DNA from: Brevibacillus sp051967035
Lineage (GTDB): Bacteria; Bacillota; Bacilli; Brevibacillales; Brevibacillaceae
Length of the DNA stretch: 64,000 nt
Assembly: GCF_051967035.1 (NCBI RefSeq)
Contig: NZ_JBQCKK010000014.1
Coordinates: 51,358-115,357, forward strand
Direction of reading: 5' to 3'
Under the pieces are notes generated by a model. That model saw only the letters and a list, made by a program, of their open reading frames with translations. It did no database searches and was not told the DNA's origin. This document shows positions 1 through 9,075 of this stretch, piece after piece (the first letter of the stretch is position 1; every line of letters starts with the position of its first letter). The translations under genes were made by a program, and so were the position numbers.

Positions 1-500
1 ACGCCGTAGCCGACAAACAGCCAGACGAGTTGCTCCATCCCCAGCCGATCAAGCGTCCAGCCGATGAACAGCGACGCCGTTGCGTAGCCGACTGCGCCAA
101 ACGTGCGGATGGAGCCGAAACTTGTGCCGTGCAGCTCGGCAATCCGGTAGTTGAGGCTCTCGGTCAGCGGATCGGTCGGCAGCAGGAAAACATACATCGC
201 ACCTACCAGCAAAAACAGCGCGAAAAACGAAGCCGAGGTGAACAGCAGGACCCCTGCCGCGATGGACAGGCCCAAGGTCAACAGAATGATCCGCCTGATC
301 GTCTTGGAACGGTCGCTCACCATCCCCCAAAACGGCTGGGACAAGATGCCGATAAACGAGCCTGCCCCGATCCATACGCCGATTTGCGTCGGCGTGATGC
401 CGCGATAAGTCAAATAGACGGGCAAAAACGAAATGAAAATGGACAACAGGGAAAAGTAAAAGAAATTGTAGGCTCGCAAGCTCAGTATGGCCGTATTCAC
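1..500 (-). CDS. MFS transporter, N-terminal part (runs off the left edge)
   Basis: The reverse strand is open from a GTG at 500 to the window edge and gives about 166 residues. It starts MNTAILSLRAYNF and alternates hydrophobic spans with a short charged loop (GMVSDRSKTIRR) that matches the MFS loop 2-3 signature. GTG is chosen because AGAGGTGG lies just upstream. The protein would be an inner-membrane permease; the closest family feel is the MFS_1-like / PPP-type group, but substrate cannot be told. The C-terminal half lies outside the window, so completeness is unknown. Confidence 0.75.
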   Translation of the reverse strand, partial: MNTAILSLRAYNFFYFSLLSIFISFLPVYLTYRGITPTQIGVWIGAGSFIGILSQPFWGMVSDRSKTIRRIILLTLGLSIAAGVLLFTSASFFALFLLVGAMYVFLLPTDPLTESLNYRIAELHGTSFGSIRTFGAVGYATASLFIGWTLDRLGMEQLVWLFVGYG

Positions 501-582
501 GTTCCACCTCTTCTTTGTACGGGAATAGAAAGATAGCCTCGCAAGCCCTGTTCCAGGCTCCGAGGCTCGGCACTCTTTTCCG

Positions 583-1947
583 TTATCCGCTCACTAGCTC
601 GTTCATCAGCTCGGCAAGCTGTCTCGCCTGCTCGCGGCGCTCGTACGGCTTCACGCGCTCCGCAAAATCGGCTCCGCGCGCCTCGCGGCTACCCGCCTTC
701 CCGTTCTGCTCCTTCCATTCGCGATACAGATGCAGGTACGCCTGCTTGATCGCATCCTTCTCTTCCGGATCAGCCACCTGGCCCAAGCGGAACTTCTCGA
801 TGATCTCTGTCGCTTCCCCTGCTTTGTTCAGCGCGAGAATCGGATTGCCGATGCCCATGTATTCGTACAGCTTGCCTGGAATGTACGCCCCTGCGTCAGC
901 GGACACGTCCCCGATGAGCAAAAGGACGTCGGCTGCTTTCATCAAGCCGAGCGCCTCCTTGTGCGGCAGGTTGCCCAGGACGCGCACGACGTCACGAAGC
1001 CCGAGCGCTTCCACGCAATCGCGGTTTTCCGAATACCCGGGATAGTCAAACACGCCTGCGAAGCTAAAGAGGAGCTCTCGCCTGTCCACCTGTCCCTCGT
1101 CGATCAGTTCGCGAATCGCTTGCAGCAACAGCCGCGGATTGCGCTTTTGATACAAAATGCCCGCGTAGACCGCATGGAATTTCCCCGGCGCCGCATGACT
1201 CGGCGTCAGCTCCCGAAAGTCGGCCTGGTCGAAGCCGTTGTAGATCAGCTCCATCCGCTTGATCCGCTCCTGATGCTTCTTGCGGAAATTGGCGGCGAAG
1301 GTGGCGGTGACGGTCGTAATCGCATCGGCCTTTTCCATCACTCGCGCTTCCATCCGCTCTTCCAGCCGTTCGCGCCAGGCGATGCCGGAGGTGTGCATGT
1401 TTTGCGTCCACGGATCGCGGAAGTCCGCCACCCATTTGCAGCCGAACTCATCCGCGAGCTTCTCGGCAATCAAGTGGTTGGTGACAGGTCCGGAGGTGGA
1501 AAAAATCACATCAATTTTTTCCCGGCGCATGACTTCCCGCCCCAGCTTGAGCGCATTGGGCAGCCACAGAATCTGGTCGTCCGGGATCAGCAGATACGGC
1601 TTGAGCTTTTTCAAGACGTTCACGACCTGCTTTTTCACCCGTGCCTTCCACGATGCCCGCGGCGCGGCGCTGGCGATGGCGGTCGAGCCACTTGCGCCAG
1701 AAGCCGCGGCTTGTCCTCTCCCCGGCAGCAGCTGCCACTCCTTTGCCCGGTGAATCTTCACCTCGGGCGGAAGCTGCGCCAAAAGCGATGGATCCAGCGT
1801 GGCGTGGTAGGCCGGATCGACGGTAAGCACGTGGACGTTCCAGCCGAACTCCCCCAAATATTTGGCCATTTTCAAGGGCCGTGGAACACCGCCGCCGCCG
1901 ATGGGCGGGAATATGTAGCATAGGAGTAACACGTTGTGCGCTTTCAT
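583..1947 (-). CDS. Glycosyltransferase, family 4 type (GT-B fold)
   Basis: A 454-residue protein. The N-terminus (LLLCYIFPPIGGGGVPRPLK) is the glycine-rich start of a Glyco_transf_4 domain, and the C-terminal half carries GKLYEYMGIGNPILAL, the donor-binding segment of GT-B enzymes. It probably transfers a nucleotide-activated sugar to a surface glycan or lipid carrier; donor and acceptor cannot be read from sequence. The region around residues 80-110 is Ala/Arg-rich and looks like a linker. It is divergent from a second GT4 gene at 2114, with about 166 bp between them, and lies near a nucleotide-sugar dehydrogenase at 4686, which suggests a cell-surface polysaccharide role (inference). Confidence 0.85.
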   Translation of the reverse strand: MKAHNVLLLCYIFPPIGGGGVPRPLKMAKYLGEFGWNVHVLTVDPAYHATLDPSLLAQLPPEVKIHRAKEWQLLPGRGQAAASGASGSTAIASAAPRASWKARVKKQVVNVLKKLKPYLLIPDDQILWLPNALKLGREVMRREKIDVIFSTSGPVTNHLIAEKLADEFGCKWVADFRDPWTQNMHTSGIAWRERLEERMEARVMEKADAITTVTATFAANFRKKHQERIKRMELIYNGFDQADFRELTPSHAAPGKFHAVYAGILYQKRNPRLLLQAIRELIDEGQVDRRELLFSFAGVFDYPGYSENRDCVEALGLRDVVRVLGNLPHKEALGLMKAADVLLLIGDVSADAGAYIPGKLYEYMGIGNPILALNKAGEATEIIEKFRLGQVADPEEKDAIKQAYLHLYREWKEQNGKAGSREARGADFAERVKPYERREQARQLAELMNELVSG

Positions 1948-2010
1948 CTTGCAACCGTCCTTCTCGTTTTTGCGTTTTCCATCCTAAACGATACCACAAG
2001 TGCTGTCTTA

Positions 2011-2039
2011 TTGCGAATCTATCAGCCATCTGCTATAGT
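2011..2039 (+). promoter_or_regulatory. SigmaA-type promoter for the GT4 gene at 2114
   Basis: TTGCGA at 2011-2016 and TATAGT at 2034-2039 are separated by 17 bp, a near-consensus vegetative promoter about 75 bp upstream of the start codon. It is a sequence match only. Confidence 0.6.
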
Positions 2040-2113
2040 GAGTATGGCTTTAATCGCTCCTCCATGAACAAGCCTCGACAGAGGTTTTCTTACTAAGATT
2101 CGGGTGAATTGAC

Positions 2114-3247
2114 ATGAGCAAACTACGCGTCCTCCACGTGATTGGCGGGGGGGAATTCGGCGGTGCGGAACAACATATTCTCAATCTGGTTACGACTTTT
2201 CCTGCGGAGGAGGTAGACGTCGCAGTCATCTGCTTCTACGATTCGCTCTTTGCCGAGAAGCTCCGGGCGGCTGGCATCCACGTGATCGCGTTGCACCAGT
2301 TCGGACGCTTCGATATTCGGCTGCTGCAAGCGCTGCGGCGCACCTTCCTTGCCTTTGGGCCAGCCATCATCCACACGCACGGGATCAAGGCCAACTTTTT
2401 TTCGCGGCTTGCGGCCCTTGGCATGAACGTACCGCTGCTGACTACCGTACACAGCTCGCTGCGCTACGATTACACAGGCGCATTGGCCTATGCGATCGTC
2501 AGCATGATGGAACGAAGCACCCGCCACTGGAACCGGCACTACATCGCCATCAGCGGCGCCATTGCCGACGTCCTGCGCGAACAGGGCGTGAAGCCTTCCG
2601 CGATCAGCGTGATCTACAACGGGATGGATTTGTCCCCCTACCGGCAGGATCAACTCCGCGAGAGCGATCGCAGTCGTTTACGCGCGGAATGGAACGTGCC
2701 GCAGGATGCTTTTTTGTTCGGAACCGTAGCGCGATTCGTTCCAGTCAAAGGGTTGCCGATCCTGCTTGATGCCTTTCACGCGCTTGTCCGCGACAAGCGA
2801 TCCGCGCCTTATCTCGTGCTGATCGGCGACGGTTCGGAACGTCCGGCACTGGAAGCGAAGGCAGAGGAGCTGGGACTGTCGGAGCGCGTCCGTTTTGCCG
2901 GGTTTCGCCAGGACATTCCCGCTTGCTTGCACGCCATCGACGGCTTTGTTCACTCCTCCCTGTACGAAGGGCTGGGCTACACGATCATCGAAGCGATGGC
3001 CTCCCAGGTGCCTGTCGTCGCCAGCAACGTGGGCGGCGTGAAGGAATTCGTCTACCAGGAACGCACGGGGCTGGTTGTCGAGCCGAATGATCCCGCGGCA
3101 CTGGCGCGCGCCATGGAACGGCTCTGGACTTCGCCGCAGCTGCGGGAGACGATGGTGCAAAACGCCCTGGAAAAAGTCGAATCGACTTTCACGATTCAGC
3201 AGATGACGGCGCAAATTTTGTCCCTGTACCGAAAGCTGTTGTCATGA
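2114..3247 (+). CDS. Glycosyltransferase, family 4
   Basis: A 377-residue GT-B glycosyltransferase. Residues 1-25 hold the LHVIGGGEFGGAEQH motif (Glyco_transf_4 N-domain). The C-terminal domain starts near residue 195 (GTVARFVPVKGLPILLDAF) and has the E-x7-E donor site in SSLYEGLGYTIIEAMASQ followed by VVASNVGGVKEFV. That layout is typical of enzymes adding sugars to lipid-linked glycans or teichuronic-type polymers. The ribosome site (GGGTGAATTGAC) is weak. The gene stands alone behind its own promoter, divergent from the GT at 583-1947. Specific substrate is not inferable. Confidence 0.88.
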   Translation: MSKLRVLHVIGGGEFGGAEQHILNLVTTFPAEEVDVAVICFYDSLFAEKLRAAGIHVIALHQFGRFDIRLLQALRRTFLAFGPAIIHTHGIKANFFSRLAALGMNVPLLTTVHSSLRYDYTGALAYAIVSMMERSTRHWNRHYIAISGAIADVLREQGVKPSAISVIYNGMDLSPYRQDQLRESDRSRLRAEWNVPQDAFLFGTVARFVPVKGLPILLDAFHALVRDKRSAPYLVLIGDGSERPALEAKAEELGLSERVRFAGFRQDIPACLHAIDGFVHSSLYEGLGYTIIEAMASQVPVVASNVGGVKEFVYQERTGLVVEPNDPAALARAMERLWTSPQLRETMVQNALEKVESTFTIQQMTAQILSLYRKLLS

Positions 3248-3417
3248 CCGAAGCACGACTGGCTGTCCCCAAGACACTGCTCGTGCTTTTTTCGTTGCCC
3301 GCGGCGCGATAAAAATGTTTGAAAAATCTGCCTTTTCCATTGCTTCTGCCGGGATAATCTGGTTACATAGAACAGGAACGATGATGATGAATCGCACGTG
3401 AAAGGATGAGACGACAC

Positions 3418-4245
3418 ATGAAACTGTATCTCTCGGTGGACATGGAAGGCATCTCCGGCATCGTCGACACCAGCTACATCCATCCCGAATCGGGTGTGAA
3501 CTACCAGCGCGGCCGCCAATTCATGACCGATGACGCCAATGCGGTGATCGAAGCGGCCCTGGCCAGCGGCGTGACGGAGATCGTCGTGGCGGACAGCCAC
3601 CATACGATGAACAACCTCTTGTGGGAAAAATTGCACCCGCGAGCGCGGCTGCTGGCTGGTTCTCCCCGCGACTGCTCGATGATGCACGGGCTGGATGCGA
3701 GCTTTGATGCCGCCATGTTTATCGGCTATCACACCCGCCAAGGGGTTCCTGGCGTGCTCAGCCACACCATGTCCGGCGTCGTCCGCAACTTGTTCATCAA
3801 CGGACGGGTCATGGGCGAGTTCGGCTTCAATGCAGCGATTGCAGGCTTGTACAAGGTTCCGGTCATCATGGTTTCCGGCGACAACCTGCTTGCCAAAGAA
3901 GCGCGCGAGCTGATTCCCGGCATTCATACAGCCATCGTCAAGGAAGCGGTGTCGCGTACAGCCGCCATCTGTCTGCCGCGCGAGGAAGCGACTGCGACAT
4001 TGAAGGAACAGACGAAGCTCGCTCTCGGCAATGTCTCCGCCATCGCTCCGTTCAGGAACGATCTCCCGCTTGAGCTGGCCATGGAATTCTCCCATGCCGG
4101 ACAAGCCGAAATGGCGGCCATCGTCCCCGGCACACGCTATGAGACGTCGACCAACACCGTTTCCTGCCGCACGGACGATCCGCAAGACTTGTACAAAACG
4201 ATGCGGGCCATGCTGAACCTCGCTTCCCAGGCAGCGTTTTTCTAG
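3418..4245 (+). CDS. dppA: D-aminopeptidase DppA (M55 family)
   Basis: A 275-residue zinc aminopeptidase that releases N-terminal D-amino acids such as D-Ala from short peptides, in the cytoplasm. Metal ligands expected from B. subtilis DppA are all visible: D8 and E10 in LSVDMEG, H61 in ADSHH, H105 in GYHTRQG, E134 in MGEFG; H116 in SHTMSG matches the catalytic histidine. I chose ATG 3418 over the in-frame ATG 3406, because AAAGGATGAG sits between and because this start puts D8 and E10 at their family positions. No dpp transport genes follow; a terminator ends the unit, so it is monocistronic here. Confidence 0.92.
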   Translation: MKLYLSVDMEGISGIVDTSYIHPESGVNYQRGRQFMTDDANAVIEAALASGVTEIVVADSHHTMNNLLWEKLHPRARLLAGSPRDCSMMHGLDASFDAAMFIGYHTRQGVPGVLSHTMSGVVRNLFINGRVMGEFGFNAAIAGLYKVPVIMVSGDNLLAKEARELIPGIHTAIVKEAVSRTAAICLPREEATATLKEQTKLALGNVSAIAPFRNDLPLELAMEFSHAGQAEMAAIVPGTRYETSTNTVSCRTDDPQDLYKTMRAMLNLASQAAFF

Positions 4246-4266
4246 GTCAACACGTCGTGGCAACAA

Positions 4267-4298
4267 CAAAAGGCAGGGCAACTGCGCCATGCCTTTTT
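4267..4298 (+). terminator. Rho-independent terminator of dppA
   Basis: AAAAGGC and GCCTTTTT flank a GC-containing stem shortly after the dppA stop, with a T run on the plus strand. Confidence 0.7.
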
Positions 4299-4317
4299 GC
4301 GCGTTTGAAGAGCGGCA

Positions 4318-4349
4318 TAAAAAAACAGACCCACTGAATGGGCCTGTTT
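4318..4349 (-). terminator. Rho-independent terminator of the cold-shock gene
   Basis: On the minus strand ACAGGCCCA pairs with TGGGTCTGT around a short loop, followed by a run of seven T. It lies directly after the cold-shock stop codon. Confidence 0.8.
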
Positions 4350-4363
4350 GTCGTTTTTGGCTT

Positions 4364-4564
4364 TTACAGTTTACGAACGTTCGTCGCCTGTGGGCCGCGT
4401 TGACCGTTTTCCACGTCAAACTCGACCTCTTGCCCCTCATCCAGGGACTTGTACCCTTCGCCCTGAATCGCAGAGAAGTGGACGAATACATCATCCGCGC
4501 CTTCCCGCTCGATAAATCCGAAACCTTTTTCGCTGTTGAACCATTTTACTCTACCACGTTCCAT
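4364..4564 (-). CDS. Cold-shock protein (CspA/CspB family)
   Basis: A 66-residue single cold-shock domain that binds single-stranded RNA/DNA and acts as an RNA chaperone. Both nucleic-acid motifs are present: KGFGFI (RNP1) and VFVHF (RNP2), plus the KWFN start and the C-terminal GPQATNV. The length is exactly that of the family. RBS AGGAGG lies just upstream of ATG. It is a single gene ended by its own terminator. Which paralog (CspB, C or D) cannot be decided. Confidence 0.95.
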   Translation of the reverse strand: MERGRVKWFNSEKGFGFIEREGADDVFVHFSAIQGEGYKSLDEGQEVEFDVENGQRGPQATNVRKL

Positions 4565-4685
4565 TTTTGCCTCCTAGCATGTATCCCTTACATGACATTG
4601 AAATATGATCTTACCTGGTGAGTATTGCCAGAAACAGAACGTGTTATACATGAAAACAGCAAAACGAGCAAAAAGATTCCCCCGC

Positions 4686-5984
4686 TTAAATGCGCACAAC
4701 GGTAGCGTGGCTGACCGAGTCGCGCGGAATGCGGTTTTTCGTATCGAACAAAATCGGGGAATCGGCCATTTGCGCCGCTACCTCATCCCAGTTTACGTCG
4801 GCGAATGGCTGTTGCACAGCCGTCAAAATCAGGGCGTCTGCGTCGCGAACCGCTGCCTCCAGGCTGTCTTGTTTGTGCGCGTATGCCGTCGGTACCGCCG
4901 GGTCGTACGAGCGCACCTCGACTCCTTTGGCGAGCAGCAGCCGGATGATGTCATGCACGGGGCTGACGCGGTCGTCGTTGGAGAAGTCCTTCATCGCAAG
5001 GCCCAATACCGCTACGCGGCTGCCAGCGAGCGTCTTGCCTTTTTCCTGCAGCGCTTTTTCCAGCATGCCGATCAGCACTTCCGGCACAGCGTCGTTGGTC
5101 TTTCGCGCCTGCTGCAAGATCGGCAGCGACACGCCCAGTTCGCGCGCTTTTGGCTGCAAGTAATACAGCGCATTCGGCAGGCAGAAGCCGCCGACACCAG
5201 GACCAGGGGTCAACAGGTTCACGCGCTTGTGCGTATTGGCAACCTGAATCAGCTCAAAGGTATCGATTCCGAACGCCTCGGCAAAGCGGGCGAATTCCTG
5301 GACCATCGCGATATTGACGTCGCGCTGGATGTTTTCGATGACTTTGGCGGTTTCGACGACGCGAATGTCCGAGATCGTAATTTCTGTTTCGCTGATAAAG
5401 GACAGCAGCTCTTTTCCTTTCTCGGCGCTTTCCGCGTTGATGCCGCCAAGCACGAGCGGCATGTGGATAAACTCTTCAAAAGCCCGTCCTTCAGCAATCC
5501 GCTCGGAGCAGTACGTCAAATAAAAATCGACGCCCGCCACAAGGCCGCTCACCTCTTCGAGAATCGGCTGCAGCACTTCTTCCGTGGTTCCTGGGACGAC
5601 CGTGCTGCGAATCATAATCGTATCGCCCTTTTTCAGCACGCGGCCGAGCGATTGGGCACAGCTTTTCAACGGTCCGAGATCCGGGTCGCCGTTTTGCACC
5701 GGCAAACCGACGGTCACAATATAATGATCGACTTCCGCAGCTGCTTCCTCATAAGAGGTAGTCGCACGGAAACGCTTTGCTTCCAGTTGTTCTTTGAGAA
5801 TCTCCGGCAAGGTCTTCCCCTGATAGGACTCCAAATGGTGGGAACGCGCCGCATTGATTTCGTCCACGACGTGAGGCAAGGCGTCAATGCCGACGACGTT
5901 TGCTCCTTTCATGGCATAGGTAAGAGCAAGCGGCAAGCCAACAAACCCTAATCCCACTACAGCTACGCGCACAGGCTGAGTCAT
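4686..5984 (-). CDS. Nucleotide-sugar dehydrogenase (UDP-glucose / UDP-ManNAc DH family)
   Basis: A 432-residue NAD-dependent enzyme of the UDPGDH superfamily, which oxidises C6 of a UDP/GDP sugar to a uronic acid for surface polymers. The Rossmann motif GLGFVGLPLA is at residues 11-20; the catalytic K214 and N218 are in ETAKVIEN; the catalytic cysteine is C268 in GPGVGGFCLPN. The residue four after the cysteine, normally Asp, is Ala272, so catalysis or substrate may differ. The RBS (GAGGAG) precedes ATG. It follows a promoter at 6241-6269 and a possible microprotein in the leader. The substrate is unknown; the nearby glycosyltransferases suggest envelope glycans. Confidence 0.87.
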   Translation of the reverse strand: MTQPVRVAVVGLGFVGLPLALTYAMKGANVVGIDALPHVVDEINAARSHHLESYQGKTLPEILKEQLEAKRFRATTSYEEAAAEVDHYIVTVGLPVQNGDPDLGPLKSCAQSLGRVLKKGDTIMIRSTVVPGTTEEVLQPILEEVSGLVAGVDFYLTYCSERIAEGRAFEEFIHMPLVLGGINAESAEKGKELLSFISETEITISDIRVVETAKVIENIQRDVNIAMVQEFARFAEAFGIDTFELIQVANTHKRVNLLTPGPGVGGFCLPNALYYLQPKARELGVSLPILQQARKTNDAVPEVLIGMLEKALQEKGKTLAGSRVAVLGLAMKDFSNDDRVSPVHDIIRLLLAKGVEVRSYDPAVPTAYAHKQDSLEAAVRDADALILTAVQQPFADVNWDEVAAQMADSPILFDTKNRIPRDSVSHATVVRI

Positions 5985-6060
5985 TGCGTATCTCCTCTTT
6001 CACGTTCTCTAAGGTAAGGTCCGTGCAACCGTACTGTTGCGCGGCCAACTTGCAAATTGC

Positions 6061-6135
6061 TTACGACAGATAATAAATGCCCGCAGCGATAAAAACTACG
6101 CACAATCCTATGAGGACCTTGTACAACGTCTCCAA
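6061..6135 (-). CDS. Candidate 24-residue single-TM microprotein, TTG start
   Basis: Starting at a TTG (6133-6135) preceded by GGGGAGG with 7 bp spacing, the frame encodes LETLYKVLIGL-CVVFIAAGIYYLS and stops at TAA 6061. Residues 7-22 form a hydrophobic span fit for one membrane helix. A consensus promoter (6241-6269) lies about 100 bp upstream, so the frame is inside the leader of the sugar dehydrogenase transcript, 76 bp before its ATG. There is no homology recognised from memory. It could be a small membrane protein, a leader peptide, or chance; the good SD is the main support. Confidence 0.45.
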   Translation of the reverse strand: METLYKVLIGLCVVFIAAGIYYLS

Positions 6136-6240
6136 GGCTGCTCCTCCCCATGATGTAGATGATCCGGCTTTGGCCCTGTCCAAAAGGGCACGGGACCGCA
6201 CCGTCCGGGAAAAACGTGCGGAACGCTCTGCCAAAACCTA

Positions 6241-6269
6241 ATTATACTCCCGATTGAAATATCGTTCAA
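6241..6269 (-). promoter_or_regulatory. SigmaA promoter for microprotein / sugar dehydrogenase
   Basis: On the minus strand TTGAAC (6269-6264) and TATAAT (6246-6241) are 17 bp apart. It sits right after the DUF350 stop codon and reads toward the dehydrogenase, leaving a leader of about 250 nt. Confidence 0.7.
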
Positions 6270-6284
6270 CAAGGGGTTGTTTCC

Positions 6285-6695
6285 TTACCTGGACAGGCTC
6301 GCCCCGATAATATACGAAAAACCGATGGACAGGACCATTGCGATGAAGCCGATCGCCCTGTTGTCTTTGGCAATTTCCTCATCCACCTTGAACGAGGGCG
6401 TCATGAATTCAAAAATAAAGTAAGCGATCAGAAGCAAGCCAAAGCCGAATGTCCCCCAGATCAAAGCCTGCCCCAACGAAAGATTCGCCTGAATCGAATA
6501 GCGGAAAATATTGGCGATGCCAAAAATTTTTCCGCCCGTTGCCATCGCGACGGCCATGTTTCCGCGCTTCAACTCTACCCACACCCGATAGCGCGTCACC
6601 AGCTCGAAAATCGCCAAAAACAAAATCATCGCCAGTCCGGTAACGGTAAAGTAAGCGGCAGTTGCAAAATAGGGATTGTGCAAAAGGCCTGCCAT
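6285..6695 (-). CDS. DUF350 family membrane protein (YjfL-like)
   Basis: A 136-residue integral membrane protein with four predicted TM helices (about residues 10-32, 48-68, 75-97 and 112-132), matching two DUF350 repeats. Function of the family is not established. RBS GGAGGAG precedes ATG 6695. The gene starts 22 bp after the mutS2 stop, so it may be cotranscribed as a distal gene of mutS2 (inference). Confidence 0.8.
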   Translation of the reverse strand: MAGLLHNPYFATAAYFTVTGLAMILFLAIFELVTRYRVWVELKRGNMAVAMATGGKIFGIANIFRYSIQANLSLGQALIWGTFGFGLLLIAYFIFEFMTPSFKVDEEIAKDNRAIGFIAMVLSIGFSYIIGASLSR

Positions 6696-6717
6696 GAAAT
6701 CTCCTCCCGCGCTCTCT

Positions 6718-9075
6718 CTATTTCAGTTCGACAATGGTCGCGCCAACGCCGCCTTCCCCTTGTCCGCCCAGGCGGAAGGATTTGACGTTGCGGTGGCGTC
6801 GCAAATATTCATGCACACCTTTGCGCAAAACGCCCGTGCCGTGTCCGTGAATGATGGAAACCGAGTGCAGTCCGGCCAAAAGCGCATCATCGAGAAACTG
6901 GTCAATTTCCCGGATGGCGTCCTCCACGTTGTATCCGCGCAGGTCGAGGTCCATTTTGATGCTGGCCGTTCTGCGCTTGACAGAAGTGTACGGCGCGGCT
7001 TGCGGCTTCTGTGCCATCGCGTTTTGCACGTTCATGTCTTCGCGTCTGACCTTCATTTTCATGATCCCGATCTGGACGAGGAATTCGTCGTTGTTGACCT
7101 TTTCCAGCACGGTTCCTTTTTGGCCGAAGCTGGTGACCATGACTTCATCGCCCACCTTGATCTGGGTGGCGCGAACAGCCTTGGCCGGCTTTTTCACCTT
7201 TTCCTTCTCCAGCTCAAGCACGGCATTGCCGAGTCGTTTTTTCGCCTCGATCAGCCGGTGCTCCTTGATCTCCACACCTTCGTCTCTCATCTCGCGCAGC
7301 TCGCGAATGATCGTCTCGGCCTCTTCTTTTGCCAACTGCACGGCGATTCGCGCCTCGGCCTCGGCCCGCTCCAAAAGCTTGTTTTTCTCCTCGGCAAACC
7401 GGGCGCGTTCCTCCTCCAGCTGACGGCGCAATTCCTCCGCTTCTTTTCTCGCCGCCGCCGCTGCCTGTCTGTCCGCTTCGGCCGATTTGCGATTGCGCTC
7501 CAGTGACGCGATCATGCTCTCCACCTGGTTGTCTTCCTCGCTGATGGAACCGCGCGCTACCTCGATGATCGCCTCAGGCAGTCCCAGTCGTCTGGCAATG
7601 GCAAAAGCGTTGGAGCGTCCCGGCACGCCGACGAGCAACCGATACGTCGGTCGCAGCGTTTGCACGTCGAACTCCACGCTGGCGTTGATGACTTCCGGCC
7701 TCTCGTAGGCATACGCCTTCAGTTCGCTGTAGTGCGTAGTAGCGACCAGTCTGGCCCCGGAATCAATCACGTGGTCGATGATCGCCATGGCGAGCGCAGC
7801 CCCCTCTGTCGGGTCGGTCCCCGCTCCCAGCTCGTCGAACAGCACGAGGCTCTTCTCGTCCATCTTTTCCAGGATCGAGATGATATTCGTCATATGGCTG
7901 GAAAACGTGGACAGGCTTTGTTCGATGGACTGCTCATCTCCGATATCGGCGAACACGGAAGAAAACACGGTCATCTCGCTCTCTTCCTCCGCCGGGATGT
8001 GCAGACCCGACATGGCCATCAGCGACAAAAGCCCGATTGTTTTCAGCGAAACGGTTTTCCCGCCCGTATTCGGACCTGTCACGACAATCGCCTGGTACTC
8101 TCCGCCCAGCTCGACGTCGACGGGAACGACCACTTCGCGCGGGATCAGCGGATGGCGCGCTTTTTTCAGCTGCAAATAGCCGCGGTCGTTCAGCTTGGGA
8201 CAGACGGCTTTCATGCTCCAGGCAAGCTGGGCCTTGGCAAACATGAAGTCAAGCTCGGCCAGCGCGTCGATATTCTCGACGAGCGCTTCCACGGCAAAAG
8301 CGACCTGCTCGGTGAGCACGTACAAAATCCGCTCGATCTCGCGCTCTTCCCTAAGCCGCAATTCGCGCAGCTTGTTGTTCATCGATACGATCACTTCCGG
8401 CTCGATGAACAACGTTGCTCCGGAAGCGGACTGATCGTGGACGATCCCGCCGAACACGTGGCGGTATTCCTGCTTCACGGGAATGACAAAGCGATCGCCG
8501 CGAATCGTGACGATGCTTTCCATCAGCATTTTTTGGTAAGAGGAGGAGCGCGTGATCTGATCCAGCTTTTCCCGGATGCGCGACTCCACCTGCCTGATTT
8601 CCTGGCGAACCTGGCGCAGCTCCATGCTGGCGCTGTCCATCACCTCTCCGTTTTCGTCCAGACAGCGGCGAATTTCCATTTCCAGCTCACGCAAGCCTTC
8701 GATGCGCTCGGCCTGCTGCTTGATGAGCGACAGGTCGTGGTCCTCGCACAAGTCCAGCAAAAACGTCTTCAACCGGCGCCCCGCCATGACTGTGCTGGCG
8801 ATGTCCAAAAGCTCCATCGGCGCGAGCATCGCATTCAGCCTGGCTCGCTGCACGGAAGCGCGGATATCGCGAATGCCGCCCAGCGGAACGCTTCCTTTCA
8901 ACCGCAGGACAGTGGCAGCCTCCTCGGTCTGTTGCTGGGCGATTTTGACTTCGTCCAGCCGCACGAAGGGGGTCAGTTTCGCTGCTTTTTCTTTTCCATA
9001 GGAGCAAGACGCCTTGTCCACTAACAAGGCGATGATTTTATCGTATTCCAGTGTTTTCACTACCCGTTGTTCCAC
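6718..9075 (-). CDS. mutS2: Endonuclease/ATPase MutS2
   Basis: A 785-residue MutS2, a MutS paralog acting on recombination intermediates and, in Bacillus, in rescue of collided ribosomes. Visible: core/lever region, Walker A VTGPNTGGKT near residue 335, Walker B LVLFDELGAGTDP near 415, a coiled coil rich in Glu/Arg (about 515-620), a KOW-like segment (KVGDEVMVTSFGQKGTV), and a C-terminal Smr nuclease domain with LDLRG and HGHGTG. The start is GTG 9075 with AAGGAGG upstream. Length and order are typical, and the position near zapA-pheT matches other Bacillales. Confidence 0.97.
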   Translation of the reverse strand: MEQRVVKTLEYDKIIALLVDKASCSYGKEKAAKLTPFVRLDEVKIAQQQTEEAATVLRLKGSVPLGGIRDIRASVQRARLNAMLAPMELLDIASTVMAGRRLKTFLLDLCEDHDLSLIKQQAERIEGLRELEMEIRRCLDENGEVMDSASMELRQVRQEIRQVESRIREKLDQITRSSSYQKMLMESIVTIRGDRFVIPVKQEYRHVFGGIVHDQSASGATLFIEPEVIVSMNNKLRELRLREEREIERILYVLTEQVAFAVEALVENIDALAELDFMFAKAQLAWSMKAVCPKLNDRGYLQLKKARHPLIPREVVVPVDVELGGEYQAIVVTGPNTGGKTVSLKTIGLLSLMAMSGLHIPAEEESEMTVFSSVFADIGDEQSIEQSLSTFSSHMTNIISILEKMDEKSLVLFDELGAGTDPTEGAALAMAIIDHVIDSGARLVATTHYSELKAYAYERPEVINASVEFDVQTLRPTYRLLVGVPGRSNAFAIARRLGLPEAIIEVARGSISEEDNQVESMIASLERNRKSAEADRQAAAAARKEAEELRRQLEEERARFAEEKNKLLERAEAEARIAVQLAKEEAETIIRELREMRDEGVEIKEHRLIEAKKRLGNAVLELEKEKVKKPAKAVRATQIKVGDEVMVTSFGQKGTVLEKVNNDEFLVQIGIMKMKVRREDMNVQNAMAQKPQAAPYTSVKRRTASIKMDLDLRGYNVEDAIREIDQFLDDALLAGLHSVSIIHGHGTGVLRKGVHEYLRRHRNVKSFRLGGQGEGGVGATIVELK

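Noticed and set aside
6136..6240. Riboswitch-like leader (c-di-GMP type) before the sugar dehydrogenase
   Set aside because: GGGCCAAAGCC recalls part of a GEMM aptamer, but the other conserved segments are absent.
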